Positions 36,560 to 45,810 of a stretch of DNA of 64,000 nt are shown in pieces. The notes beneath the pieces are model-generated. The model saw only the letters and a list, made by a program, of their open reading frames with translations, was not told the DNA's origin and did not search any database. The DNA comes from Gammaproteobacteria bacterium. Lineage in GTDB: Bacteria > Pseudomonadota > Gammaproteobacteria > Steroidobacterales > Woeseiaceae. The stretch covers positions 1-64,000 of the forward strand of contig JAOTWB010000006.1 in assembly GCA_029863125.1 (NCBI GenBank), written 5' to 3'. Numbering within the stretch: position 1 is the stretch's first letter; every line of letters begins with the position of its first letter. The translations under genes and the position numbers were made by a program.

Positions 36560-38374
36560 TTGTTGCGCATACTGACCTTACTTGTCCCGATCGCTTTCGC
36601 TCTGCTCCCATCGGCATACGCCGGCGAGTGGCGGGTTGAAGGCGCGGAACGCATTGTCGCCATTTCCGACATACACGGCGCTTTTAGCGCGATGGTCGAG
36701 ACGCTGCAGCAAGCTGATGTTATCGATGAGCGAACGAGCTGGTCAGGCGGGCAAGCTCATCTGGTGATCGTCGGCGACATACTTGATCGCGGACCGAAAT
36801 CGCGCGCCGCGATGGATCTGCTCATGCGACTCGAGGAAGAGGCGCGCGCCGTCGGCGGCGCTGTGCACGTGCTGATTGGCAATCACGAGTCTATGAATAT
36901 CATCGGCGATCTGCGCTATGTCAGCAAAGCGGAGTACGCGGCGTTCGCCGGTGACGAAACGGCCGAGGAGCGCGAGCGATGGTTCCTGGCTTACCAGGAA
37001 CGGCATTCGGCAGGGTCAACGCCCGAAGTTTTGCGAAAGAAATTTGACGAGCTGTATCCGGTCGGTTTTTTTGCGCTGAGGCGCGCATTCAGACCCGACG
37101 GCAAGTACGGCAAGTGGCTGCTGGCCAAGCCGGTCATTGTCATTGTAAACGGCACAGCGTTTGTGCACGGCGGTTTGTCGCCCATGGTCGAAAAACTAGG
37201 GCTCGATGGCGTCAATCGCGGGCTGAAAAACGAGCTGGTCGACTATGCGGATGCGCTGCAGGTGTTGACCAAAGCCGGGGTGCTGCTTCCGACCGACAGC
37301 CACTATGACACCGGAGCGATTCTAAACGCATACCTGCCCTCATTGGACGAGGAAGCCGTAGTGCTGGACGCGATTGCGACGGCCCAGAAGCTGAGCCTTT
37401 CGGACCTGTTTGATTTGGATGGACCGCTCTGGTACCGAGGCAGCGTATCGTGCGGCGAACTGATCGAGGAGCATCGAATTCTCGCGGTTCTCGCGGCCTT
37501 GGGGGCGGACCGGGTCGTGGTCGGCCACACGCCCACGCCCGACCGACGCGTGTTGCAGCGGTTTGACGGTCGCCTGATCGAGGTCGATACGGGCATGCTC
37601 AACTTCTATTACGAGGGCAGCGGTAACGCGCTCATCCTGGACGGCGACAGCGTGTCGGTCGTAAGCCAGTCGGGAGCCGATCTTTACTCACCAGTCGCGC
37701 ACCCACGTGGAATCGGCCTGCGGCCGGACAATATGTCATCGGAGGAGCTGCTAACGTTGCTCGAAACCGGTGAAATCCTGTCGCAGCAGGAGGATCTCGC
37801 CGGACGGCTGATTGTGGAAATCAGCAACGGGAGCAGTACCGTATCGGCGATTTTCAAGGCACGATCAGGGCGTGGCTTCTATCCTGACGTGGCTGCTTAT
37901 CGGCTCGACCGCCTGCTCGAGCTGGATATGGTACCGGCGACCGTACTGCGCGAAGTGCGCGGCGCTAGCGGTTCACTGCAGTACCTGGCTCCCAAGTATT
38001 ACGACGAGTCGCAGCGGTCCGCGTCCGGGCAAGGCGGCGGCGCTGCGTGTCCCGTGATGGATCAGTGGAGCGCCATGTATGTCTTCGATGTCCTGATCTA
38101 CAACGAAGGTCGCAGCCTGCAGCGGATGCTGTACAACACGGCAAGCTGGCGTCTGATGCTGATTGAGCACGACCTGGCGTTCGCCAGCAAGAAAGGTCGG
38201 CCAAGGCACCTGAAAGGTATACCGCTCGAGGTCTCTGACGGCTGGCGGCACGGGCTGGCCGGATTGACCGACGAAGTGCTTGCCGAAAATATCGGCGACG
38301 TGCTGGACAGGCGCCGTCTGAAAGCTCTGGCAGCGCGGCGGAACGAACTACTGGCAGCATCTCAGGCACAGTAA
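36560..38374 (+). CDS. Exported Shewanella-like metallophosphatase with C-terminal kinase-fold-like domain
   Basis: About 604 residues. The start is probably TTG 36560, which gives a signal peptide (LVPIAFALLPSAYAG) and has AAGGA upstream; TTG 36512 would add 16 residues. The N-terminal calcineurin phosphatase has ISDIHGAF, GDILDRGP, GNHES, VHGGLSP and GHTPTPDRR, the Shelph-type pattern. From about residue 390 a second region contains VFDVLIYNEGRSLQRML and WRLMLIEHDLAFASKKG. These align by eye with the LFDYLIGNTDRH and DH-x-x-AF motifs of HipA/Fam20-like kinases, though the first Asp is lost (NEGRS). Likely periplasmic. The substrate is unknown. Confidence 0.75.
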   Translation: MLRILTLLVPIAFALLPSAYAGEWRVEGAERIVAISDIHGAFSAMVETLQQADVIDERTSWSGGQAHLVIVGDILDRGPKSRAAMDLLMRLEEEARAVGGAVHVLIGNHESMNIIGDLRYVSKAEYAAFAGDETAEERERWFLAYQERHSAGSTPEVLRKKFDELYPVGFFALRRAFRPDGKYGKWLLAKPVIVIVNGTAFVHGGLSPMVEKLGLDGVNRGLKNELVDYADALQVLTKAGVLLPTDSHYDTGAILNAYLPSLDEEAVVLDAIATAQKLSLSDLFDLDGPLWYRGSVSCGELIEEHRILAVLAALGADRVVVGHTPTPDRRVLQRFDGRLIEVDTGMLNFYYEGSGNALILDGDSVSVVSQSGADLYSPVAHPRGIGLRPDNMSSEELLTLLETGEILSQQEDLAGRLIVEISNGSSTVSAIFKARSGRGFYPDVAAYRLDRLLELDMVPATVLREVRGASGSLQYLAPKYYDESQRSASGQGGGAACPVMDQWSAMYVFDVLIYNEGRSLQRMLYNTASWRLMLIEHDLAFASKKGRPRHLKGIPLEVSDGWRHGLAGLTDEVLAENIGDVLDRRRLKALAARRNELLAASQAQ

Positions 38375-38470
38375 GGAAAAAAGGCGTACGACCCGTCAAT
38401 CAACGACGGCAGTGCACTCGATCTCCGCCGATCCTCCGGGCGCCGAACGTGCGCAGCGTGCCCGGCGACG

Positions 38471-38476
38471 TATAAT
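38471..38476 (+). promoter_or_regulatory. Possible -10 element of the purine operon
   Basis: A perfect TATAAT 48 bases before the uraH start, at the head of the ten-gene operon. No good -35 lies at 17 bases (CGTGCG there), so an activator may be needed. Confidence 0.35.
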
Positions 38477-38483
38477 CGACACC

Positions 38484-38531
38484 ATGCAGACCCGGCATCG
38501 CTGCGGGCGGGAAGGCCAATGGGACGACTGA
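38484..38531 (+). CDS. Possible 15-codon upstream ORF overlapping uraH
   Basis: ATG 38484 opens a short frame ending at TGA 38529-38531, 12 bases past the uraH start in another frame. It begins right where transcription from the TATAAT element would start, so it could be a leaderless uORF tuning uraH translation. It could also be chance. Confidence 0.2.
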   Translation: MQTRHRCGREGQWDD

Positions 38532-38866
38532 CTACACATATTCTCGACACGACACACGGCACTCCGGCGGCCGGCGTCAGTATTCGCCTTTTTGGCCTCG
38601 GAGAGGCGAGAAAGTTGCTCACTGGCGCGACCTCGAACAGCGACGGTCGTACCGACAAGCCGCTGCTCGAGGACAAGGCCATGCAAACCGGCACCTACGA
38701 GCTCGAGTTCGATATCGGCGCTTATTTTGCAAAACGTGCCGCCGCCGCGGCTGATCCGCCCTTTCTCGATACCGTCGTCATTCGTTTTTCGATCAGCTCA
38801 GACGAGAATTACCACGTGCCTTTACTGGTGTCGCCCTGGTCGTACTCGACCTACCGGGGTAGCTAA
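38519..38866 (+). CDS. uraH: 5-hydroxyisourate hydrolase (transthyretin-like)
   Basis: Hydrolyses 5-hydroxyisourate, the product of urate oxidation, to OHCU. 115 residues with the catalytic N-terminal motif LTTHILDTTHGTPA, central Arg/Asp residues, and the diagnostic C-terminal tetrapeptide YRGS. No signal peptide, so cytosolic. It opens the purine operon; xdhA follows after 5 bases. The urate oxidase that makes its substrate (PuuD) is four genes downstream. Confidence 0.95.
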   Translation: MGRLTTHILDTTHGTPAAGVSIRLFGLGEARKLLTGATSNSDGRTDKPLLEDKAMQTGTYELEFDIGAYFAKRAAAAADPPFLDTVVIRFSISSDENYHVPLLVSPWSYSTYRGS

Positions 38867-38871
38867 CTCGC

Positions 38872-40368
38872 ATGTCCGGTTCGTCCATACGATTCGTGCT
38901 CGATGGTGAAGTCATCGAAGTCCACGATGTGGACCCGACAAGGACAGTGCTGCAGTTTCTGCGCGAAGACCTGCGCCGCACCGGCACGAAAGAAGGCTGC
39001 GCCGAGGGCGATTGCGGGGCCTGCACTGTGGTTGTTGCCGAAATCAATCGCGATGGCGACGACCTTTCGCTCAAGGCCATCAACTCGTGCATACAGTTCC
39101 TGCCGACGATTGACGGCAAGGAACTTATTACTGTGGAGAGCCTCGCGCCGGCCGCATCGCAGCTGCACCCGGTGCAGCGGGCGATGGTGCAAAATCACGG
39201 ATCGCAGTGCGGATTCTGCACGCCGGGGTTCGTCATGTCGTTGTTCGCACTATATAAAACGAGTGCGAGGCCGTCACGACAGGAAATCGACGACGCGCTG
39301 GCCGGCAATCTCTGCCGCTGCACGGGCTACCGCCCGATTATTGCGGCGGCAGAGGCCATGTATGAACAGGGCGATGAGGAGCGCCGATCGGACTGGCTGC
39401 AGCAGCCCTTCGGTGCCCTGCAGAAACCCGAAGCGCGGGTCGCCAGGCTCGCTGCCCTGACGCGTAGCGAAGGACTCGACATCGGGCACGCCGGGCGCCG
39501 GTTTTTTGCGCCACTCGATATCGATTCCTTCGCGACCATTTACTCTCGCAATCCGGATGCGACGATTCTTGCCGGGGGCACCGATGTAGGACTTTGGGTC
39601 ACCAAGCAACATCGTGAACTTGAGAAAGTAATTTACACCGGGCGCGTCGCGGAACTTGCGGATCTCTCCGTTGCGTCGACACACATCGAGGTTGGTGCAG
39701 CCGTCACATTGTCGGACGCCATGCCGGTCATCGTCGACCAGTATCCGGGCCTCGACGAGCTGTTTCGCCGCTTTGCGTCACCGCCTATCCGCAATGCCGG
39801 CACGCTTGGCGGCAATATCGCGAATGGCTCGCCGATCGGCGATACGATGCCGGCCCTGATGGTGCTTGGTGCGTCACTCGTCTTGCGATGCGGAGACGCA
39901 ATGCGAGAGCTGCCGCTCGACGAGTTCTATCATGACTACCAGGTCAACGATCTCGCGCCGGGCGAATTCCTGGTGAGCGTACGAATTCCGGCTGCCGATC
40001 CGGACGCAATCGTTCGCAGCCAGAAGTGGTCCAAGCGATTCGATCAGGATATTTCCGCGGTTTGCACGGCTTATCGCCTGAAGCTCGACGGCGACACGGT
40101 CAGCAGCTTTCGCATGGCTTGTGGCGGCCTCGCTGCCGTTGTCAAGCGTGCCACGCACTGCGAAGCTGCGCTCGCCGGGAAAACCTGGAACGACGAGAGC
40201 ATCGAAAAAGCCTGCCGCGCGTTACAACAGGACTTCACGCCGATAAGCGACATGCGCGCATCAGCAGACATTCGATTACGTGCGGTCCAGAACTTGTTGC
40301 GACGTTTCTTTCATGAGACCCAGGGGAACGTCGACTCGACGGTGTACACGTATGGACGCCAGCGTTAA
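38872..40368 (+). CDS. xdhA: Xanthine dehydrogenase, small subunit (2Fe-2S and FAD)
   Basis: Electron-transfer subunit of xanthine dehydrogenase, 498 residues. The plant-type 2Fe-2S centre is CAEGDCGAC (Cys43, 48, 51) with Cys73. The second 2Fe-2S centre uses Cys113, Cys116, Cys148 and Cys150 (CGFCTPG, CRCTGYRP). The FAD domain begins near residue 210 (ILAGGTDVGLWV, GGNIANGSPIGDTMPAL). The Rhodobacter-type two-subunit layout matches. It overlaps the xdhB start by 17 bases. Confidence 0.96.
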   Translation: MSGSSIRFVLDGEVIEVHDVDPTRTVLQFLREDLRRTGTKEGCAEGDCGACTVVVAEINRDGDDLSLKAINSCIQFLPTIDGKELITVESLAPAASQLHPVQRAMVQNHGSQCGFCTPGFVMSLFALYKTSARPSRQEIDDALAGNLCRCTGYRPIIAAAEAMYEQGDEERRSDWLQQPFGALQKPEARVARLAALTRSEGLDIGHAGRRFFAPLDIDSFATIYSRNPDATILAGGTDVGLWVTKQHRELEKVIYTGRVAELADLSVASTHIEVGAAVTLSDAMPVIVDQYPGLDELFRRFASPPIRNAGTLGGNIANGSPIGDTMPALMVLGASLVLRCGDAMRELPLDEFYHDYQVNDLAPGEFLVSVRIPAADPDAIVRSQKWSKRFDQDISAVCTAYRLKLDGDTVSSFRMACGGLAAVVKRATHCEAALAGKTWNDESIEKACRALQQDFTPISDMRASADIRLRAVQNLLRRFFHETQGNVDSTVYTYGRQR

Positions 40369-42667
40369 CAGGGGCGCAAAGCGCTTGCCTGCTGTGGGAC
40401 AAGCATTACCACACGACAGCGCGCACCTGCATGTAACGGGTTCGGCGGCGTACACCGACGATCTGCCCGAGCCGAGAGACTTGCTGCACCTCGCAGTCGG
40501 CATGAGCCAGAAGCCGCATGCAAAAGTTATTGCAGTCGACCTGGCCGACGTTCTCGATTCACCGGGTGTCGTTGATGTTTGCCTCGCCGGCGATATCCCC
40601 GGCAGGAATAACTACGGCGCGATTGTTGCCGATGACCCGGTTTTTGCCGATGGGCTCGTGCAATACGTTGGCCAGCCGGTATTTGCGGTGGCGGCGACGA
40701 CCGTGGACGAAGCGCGCAAAGCGGCGCGCAAGGCAATTGTCGAATACGAAGAGCTCGAGGCGATTCTCGATCCGCTGACCGCCGTCGAGAAGCGGTCGTT
40801 TGTTCTGCCGAGCGAGACGCTGGTGCGCGGCGACCCCGACAGCGCGCTGGAAAACGCAGCGCATCGCGTGCGGCGCCGTGTCCGTCTGGGCGGCCAGGAC
40901 CAGTTTTACCTCGAAGGCCACATCGCGATGGCCATTCCGCAGGAAGCCGGCGGACTGCTTGTGTACAGCTCCACTCAACACCCGGACGAAGTGCAGTCCA
41001 TGATCGCGCAGGCAAGCAATCGGCCAGCGAAAGACATCGTCGTCATTTGCCGTCGCATGGGCGGCGCTTTTGGCGGCAAGGAAAGCCAGGCGGCGCTGAT
41101 CGCAGTGATTGCCGCAATTGCGGCGGACAAGACCGGGAGGCCGTGCAAACTGCGGCTCGATCGCGACGACGACATGATAATGACCGGCAAGCGGCACGAT
41201 TTCGTTATCGACTATGAGGTCGGTTTCGACGATACCGGGAGAATACTCGGCATCGATTTCGAGTTCGCGTCTCGCTGCGGCATGTCGGCAGACCTGTCCG
41301 GCCCCGTTAATGATCGGGCAATGTTCCACTGCGACAATGCCTATTACCTGGAAAACGTTCGCATCGTTTCACATCGGTGCAAAACCAATACGGTGTCGAA
41401 CACGGCATTTCGCGGATTCGGCGGACCGCAGGGCATGTTTGCCGCCGAATACGTTATTGAAGACATTGCGAGCGCTCTCGGCAAGGATCCGCTGGAAATT
41501 CGCCGCCGTAACTTCTACGGGAAAAGCGAGCGCAATGTCACGCAGTATCAGCAGACCGTGGATGACAACATTATTGGCGAGATTTTCGACAAACTGGTTG
41601 TCGACAGCGACTATGAAAAACGGCGCGCCGAAATCCGGACGTTCAACGCCGAGAGCAAGATCCTGCGACGCGGTATTTCGATTACGCCCGTCAAGTTCGG
41701 GATCTCGTTTACAAATACTTTGCTGAACCAGGCCGGGGCGCTTGTACACGTCTACAAAGATGGCACCGTGCAGCTCAATCATGGCGGCACGGAAATGGGC
41801 CAGGGACTCTATGTCAAAGTCGCGCAGATCGTCGCCGACGAGTTTCAGATCGGCGTGGACCGCATTCGCAGCATGGCGGCGGACACGAGCAAAGTGCCGA
41901 ATGCGTCGGCAACGGCAGCATCGAGCGGATCGGACATGAACGGCAAAGCCGCGCAAATGGCCGCCGCCAAAATCCGGCGGAGACTGACGGAATTTGCCGC
42001 GCGGCACTTTTCGGTGTCCGAGGCCAGCGTCGAGTTTTCGGCGGGCAGGGTTTACGCCGGAGATCACTCGCTGGAGTTTGCGGAGCTCGTGCGGTTGGCA
42101 TGGGCCGATCGCGTCTCGCTTTCAGCCGCGGGCTTCTACAAGACGCCGAAGATCAACTATGACCGCAAATCATTCTCGGGCAGGCCGTTTTTCTATTTCG
42201 CATACGGCGCGGCGGTCACCGAGGTCGTCGTGGACAGGCTGACGGGTGAACATCGCGTGCTGCGGGTCGACATCCTGCATGACTGCGGCGACTCCCTGAA
42301 CCCGGCGGTCGATCTTGGCCAGGTCGAGGGCGGTTACATCCAGGGCGTGGGCTGGCTGACGACCGAAGAACTTTGGTGGAACGACGCCGGGGAACTCGGA
42401 ACGCACTCGCCGTCGACCTACAAGATTCCGACCTGTTCGGATCTCGCACCGGATTTTCGCGTGGAACTGATGCAGGGCACCGCCAATCGGGAAGACACCG
42501 TTTATCGTTCCAAGGCCGTCGGCGAGCCACCCTTGATGTTGAGCCTGTCGGCGTTCCATGCGATTCGCGATGCGATCGGGGAGAGCGACGGGCTGGCGCC
42601 GGACCTGCGGGCGCCGGCGACACCGGAAGCCGTCCTGCGCGCAATCCAGGGACGCGCCGATGAATGA
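40352..42667 (+). CDS. xdhB: Xanthine dehydrogenase, large subunit (molybdopterin)
   Basis: Molybdenum-cofactor subunit oxidising hypoxanthine and xanthine to urate. 771 residues from ATG 40352. Family motifs: TGSAAYTDDLPEP, GQDQFYLEGHIA, MGGAFGGKESQA, RGFGGPQGMFA, GGTEMGQGLYVK, and the active-site Glu725 in VGEPPLML. The extended frame upstream overlaps xdhA without purpose and is dropped. With XdhA it forms a heterotetramer; XdhC follows as the cofactor-insertion factor. Confidence 0.96.
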   Translation: MDASVNRGAKRLPAVGQALPHDSAHLHVTGSAAYTDDLPEPRDLLHLAVGMSQKPHAKVIAVDLADVLDSPGVVDVCLAGDIPGRNNYGAIVADDPVFADGLVQYVGQPVFAVAATTVDEARKAARKAIVEYEELEAILDPLTAVEKRSFVLPSETLVRGDPDSALENAAHRVRRRVRLGGQDQFYLEGHIAMAIPQEAGGLLVYSSTQHPDEVQSMIAQASNRPAKDIVVICRRMGGAFGGKESQAALIAVIAAIAADKTGRPCKLRLDRDDDMIMTGKRHDFVIDYEVGFDDTGRILGIDFEFASRCGMSADLSGPVNDRAMFHCDNAYYLENVRIVSHRCKTNTVSNTAFRGFGGPQGMFAAEYVIEDIASALGKDPLEIRRRNFYGKSERNVTQYQQTVDDNIIGEIFDKLVVDSDYEKRRAEIRTFNAESKILRRGISITPVKFGISFTNTLLNQAGALVHVYKDGTVQLNHGGTEMGQGLYVKVAQIVADEFQIGVDRIRSMAADTSKVPNASATAASSGSDMNGKAAQMAAAKIRRRLTEFAARHFSVSEASVEFSAGRVYAGDHSLEFAELVRLAWADRVSLSAAGFYKTPKINYDRKSFSGRPFFYFAYGAAVTEVVVDRLTGEHRVLRVDILHDCGDSLNPAVDLGQVEGGYIQGVGWLTTEELWWNDAGELGTHSPSTYKIPTCSDLAPDFRVELMQGTANREDTVYRSKAVGEPPLMLSLSAFHAIRDAIGESDGLAPDLRAPATPEAVLRAIQGRADE

Positions 42668-43709
42668 GTGGATCGATGAGTTAACGGACCTCTGCGCCGC
42701 AGACGAACCTGCGGTTGTCGTTACGGTCGCAGGCATTCGCGGCTCCGCTCCGCGCGAGATCGGTGCCAAGATGATCGTCACGGCAAGAGAAACCATTGGT
42801 ACGATCGGCGGGGGCCAGCTCGAGTATCAGTGCACGAAACTCGCCGTGGACATGGTTGAGGAGGCGGCCCCGTCATTGCGGAGCTTCCCACTGGGATCTT
42901 CGATGGGACAGTGCTGTGGCGGAGTCGTGGAAATACTCTTCGAACCGACCGGTAGCGACATCCCGGCCTGGCTGCGGGACCTCAAAGCTCTGCACGGGCA
43001 GCGTGAACCGGCTGTCATCGTAACGCGCATTTCCAGGAGCTCGCCGTCCAAATTCGTCGTGACAGCCGATCGTGTTTTTGGCAGCGACGAGCAGGACGCA
43101 CTTTCGGGTCTCGTGTCTGCGGCCCGGTCGATCCTCGACGGTGACAGAATGCCGCAGCGGGACGTGCAAGATTTTTTCGAGCCGGTTGTCGCCCCCGACC
43201 TGAACATCGCGGTGTTCGGAGCGGGGCACGTCGGCACGGCCGTCGTCAGCGCTTTGTGCAGCCTGGACTGCAATATTCGCTGGGTCGACAGCCGGCGCAA
43301 TATATTCCGGCACGTGCCTCGAAACGTGCGCGCGATCGAGACCGCGGAACCCGCGCTCGAAGCTGCAGCCATGCCCGCGGGCAGTTATTTCCTCGTAATG
43401 ACCCATAGCCATGCGCTGGATTTCGATATCTGCGACCGCATCCTGCGGCGCAATGATGCGCGCTACTGCGGACTCATCGGATCGGTGTCCAAACGGCGTC
43501 GATTCGAGAAACGCTTTCGTCAGCAGGGGCTTTCGCACGCGCTGATCGATGCGCTGGTCTGCCCGATCGGGGTGGACGGCATCAGCGGAAAGAAGCCGGC
43601 TGAAATAGCCGTCGCCGTTGCCGCGGAAATACTGAAGCTCAGGGGTCAGGCGACCTCGTTTTCGGTGCCGTCGTTTGCCGATAATGTTCACCCCCTGAAC
43701 AGGGCCTAG
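42660..43709 (+). CDS. xdhC: Xanthine dehydrogenase accessory protein XdhC
   Basis: Binds and sulfurates the molybdenum cofactor and delivers it to XdhB. 349 residues: the N-terminal XdhC domain (VTVAGIRGSAPREIGAKM, GTIGGGQLEYQC with the conserved Cys, SMGQCCGG) and the C-terminal Rossmann domain (VFGAGHVGTAVVSAL, YCGLIGSVSKRRRFE). The start overlaps the xdhB stop by 8 bases. Its last residues lie 1 base before the puuD GTG. Confidence 0.94.
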   Translation: MNEWIDELTDLCAADEPAVVVTVAGIRGSAPREIGAKMIVTARETIGTIGGGQLEYQCTKLAVDMVEEAAPSLRSFPLGSSMGQCCGGVVEILFEPTGSDIPAWLRDLKALHGQREPAVIVTRISRSSPSKFVVTADRVFGSDEQDALSGLVSAARSILDGDRMPQRDVQDFFEPVVAPDLNIAVFGAGHVGTAVVSALCSLDCNIRWVDSRRNIFRHVPRNVRAIETAEPALEAAAMPAGSYFLVMTHSHALDFDICDRILRRNDARYCGLIGSVSKRRRFEKRFRQQGLSHALIDALVCPIGVDGISGKKPAEIAVAVAAEILKLRGQATSFSVPSFADNVHPLNRA

Positions 43710-43710
43710 C

Positions 43711-44898
43711 GTGGAAGCATACATCGCCGACTGGTTGAACCTCCTCGTGCGCTGGCTGCACGTAATCACCGGTATCGCCTGGATCGGCGCGTCTTTCTAT
43801 TTCATTTGGCTCGACGACCACCTGGAAGCACCCAGGGACCCGCCAGATGCTGCCAAAGGCGTCGGCGGTGAGGTCTGGTCCGTACATGGCGGCGGCTTTT
43901 ACCACGCCCAGAAATACCGGGTTGCACCGTCGTCGATTCCGGAGACTCTGCACTGGTTCAAGTGGGAGGCTTACACGACCTGGATGTCCGGCATGGCCAT
44001 GCTGGCTCTTGTCTACTGGTACGGCGCCGAGCTTTACCTGATCAACCCTGCCGTTGCGGACCTGTCGGCAGCTCAGGCAGTCGGTATTTCGATCGCCTAT
44101 ATCGTCGGCGGGTGGATCGTATACGACCTGTTGTGCAAGTCACCGCTGGCACGTGATGCGCGCGTATTTGCGCTGGTATTGATGCTGCTTTGCAGCGCAC
44201 TGGCCTGGAGCGTGTGCCAGCTTTATAGCGGCCGCGGCGCTTACATCCAGTTCGGCTCCGTGCTCGGTACGATCATGGTTGCCAATGTTTTCTTCGTTAT
44301 CATTCCGGGCCAGAAGAAAATGGTGGAAGCGGCAGTGCGCGGCGAGGCTGCCGATCCGGAGCCGGGCATTCAAGCGAAGCAACGCTCCGTACACAACACC
44401 TACTTCACGCTGCCCGTGCTGTTTGTCATGACCAGCAATCACTACGCGATGACCTACGGCCACGAATACAACTGGGCCATACTCATCGGCATCTCATTGA
44501 TCGGCGCGCTGATTCGTATTTACTTCGTTGAACGGCACAAAGGCCGGGCCTCGATGGCGCCCGTAGCCTTATCGTTTGCAGTGCTCGCGGCGATCGTCGT
44601 GGCCATAGCGCCGCGCTCACAGGCGAGAGATGCCGCGGCCGTAAACTTCGACCAGGTGCGCAATGTCATAAACGCACGATGCGCGACCTGCCACGCCGAG
44701 GCTCCGGTGCACCCCGCATTCCCGGCACCGCCGCTCGGCGTCATGCTGGACACGGACGAGCGGATCATGGCGGAAGCGGCGCGCATCCATCAACAGACGG
44801 TCGTGACCCGCGTCATGCCTATCGGTAATCTGACGTCGATGACCGCGGAAGAGCGGCAGGTCATCGACCGGTGGTACCAAGGGTTGCAGGACCAATAG
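43711..44898 (+). CDS. puuD: Membrane urate oxidase PuuD with C-terminal cytochrome c domain
   Basis: Urate hydroxylase that delivers electrons to a cytochrome c rather than O2. GTG start, 395 residues. Eight or so hydrophobic helices run from residue 5 to about 300 (LNLLVRWLHVITGIAWIGAS, WKWEAYTTWMSGMAMLAL). A periplasmic cytochrome c domain follows with heme motif CATCH (Cys324, Cys327, His328) and an axial Met candidate in RVMPIGNLT. It couples urate breakdown to the respiratory chain. The UraH and UraD genes in the same operon process its product. Confidence 0.93.
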   Translation: MEAYIADWLNLLVRWLHVITGIAWIGASFYFIWLDDHLEAPRDPPDAAKGVGGEVWSVHGGGFYHAQKYRVAPSSIPETLHWFKWEAYTTWMSGMAMLALVYWYGAELYLINPAVADLSAAQAVGISIAYIVGGWIVYDLLCKSPLARDARVFALVLMLLCSALAWSVCQLYSGRGAYIQFGSVLGTIMVANVFFVIIPGQKKMVEAAVRGEAADPEPGIQAKQRSVHNTYFTLPVLFVMTSNHYAMTYGHEYNWAILIGISLIGALIRIYFVERHKGRASMAPVALSFAVLAAIVVAIAPRSQARDAAAVNFDQVRNVINARCATCHAEAPVHPAFPAPPLGVMLDTDERIMAEAARIHQQTVVTRVMPIGNLTSMTAEERQVIDRWYQGLQDQ

Positions 44899-45810
44899 AT
44901 GTCGGACGGCGGCTATCCCAGGGACATGAGTGGCTACGGCCAGCGTCCTCCGGATGCCGGGTGGCCGTACGAGGCGCGCACGGCCGTCCAGTTTGTCGTC
45001 AATTACGAGGAAGGCGGCGAGAACTGCGTCCTGCACGGGGACGCCGCTTCCGAGGCTTTTCTCTCCGAGATTGTCGGTGCACAGGCGATTCCCGGCCAGC
45101 GGCACATGAACATGGAATCGCTCTACGAATACGGGTCGCGCGCCGGGTTCTGGCGCCTGCACCGGCTTTTTACCGAACGCAGGATGCCGGTAACGGTCTT
45201 CGCCGTTGCGATGGCTCTCGAGCGCAACCCCGCGGTCGTCGCAGCGATGAAAGCGGCGGGCTGGGAGATTGCAAGCCATGGTTACCGGTGGATCGACTAC
45301 CAGTTCATCGACGAGGCGACCGAGCGCCGGCACCTGCGCCGTGCGATTGAAACGCACGAGCGCGTGGTCGGCGCCCGGCCGGGTGGCTGGTACCTCGGCC
45401 GCTGCAGTCCGAACAGCCATCGAATCGCAGCCGAGGAGGGTGACTTTGTTTACAGCGCGGACAGCTATGCCGACGACCTGCCGTACTGGGATTATTCGTT
45501 CGGAACGCCCCAGCTGATGGTGCCCTATACCCTCGATGCGAACGACATGCGTTTTGCGACACCCCAGGGATTCAATTCAGGAACGCAGTTTTTCGACTAC
45601 CTGAAGGATACCTTCGATGTGCTGCATGCCGAGGGCGGCCGCATGATGTCGGTTGGCCTGCACTGCCGGATTGCGGGTCGCCCGGGCAGGGCCGCTGCGG
45701 TGGCGCGGTTCGTCGATTACGTCGCGTCGCACGACGACGCCTGGGTGGCAACCCGACTGGAAATCGCGAAGCACTGGCGTAAGGCCCATCCGGCAAAGGT
45801 CGGCGATTGA
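44899..45810 (+). CDS. puuE: Allantoinase PuuE (polysaccharide-deacetylase family)
   Basis: Opens the allantoin ring to give allantoate. 303 residues with NYEEGGENCVLHGD, a family hallmark of PuuE/cyclic allantoinases. Other segments are ASHGYRWIDYQFIDEATER and the catalytic region YSADSYADDLPYW. It belongs to the metal-independent NodB-type family rather than to the amidohydrolase AllB. The start follows the puuD stop without a gap. The stop overlaps the uraD ATG by 1 base (TGATG). Confidence 0.94.
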   Translation: MSDGGYPRDMSGYGQRPPDAGWPYEARTAVQFVVNYEEGGENCVLHGDAASEAFLSEIVGAQAIPGQRHMNMESLYEYGSRAGFWRLHRLFTERRMPVTVFAVAMALERNPAVVAAMKAAGWEIASHGYRWIDYQFIDEATERRHLRRAIETHERVVGARPGGWYLGRCSPNSHRIAAEEGDFVYSADSYADDLPYWDYSFGTPQLMVPYTLDANDMRFATPQGFNSGTQFFDYLKDTFDVLHAEGGRMMSVGLHCRIAGRPGRAAAVARFVDYVASHDDAWVATRLEIAKHWRKAHPAKVGD

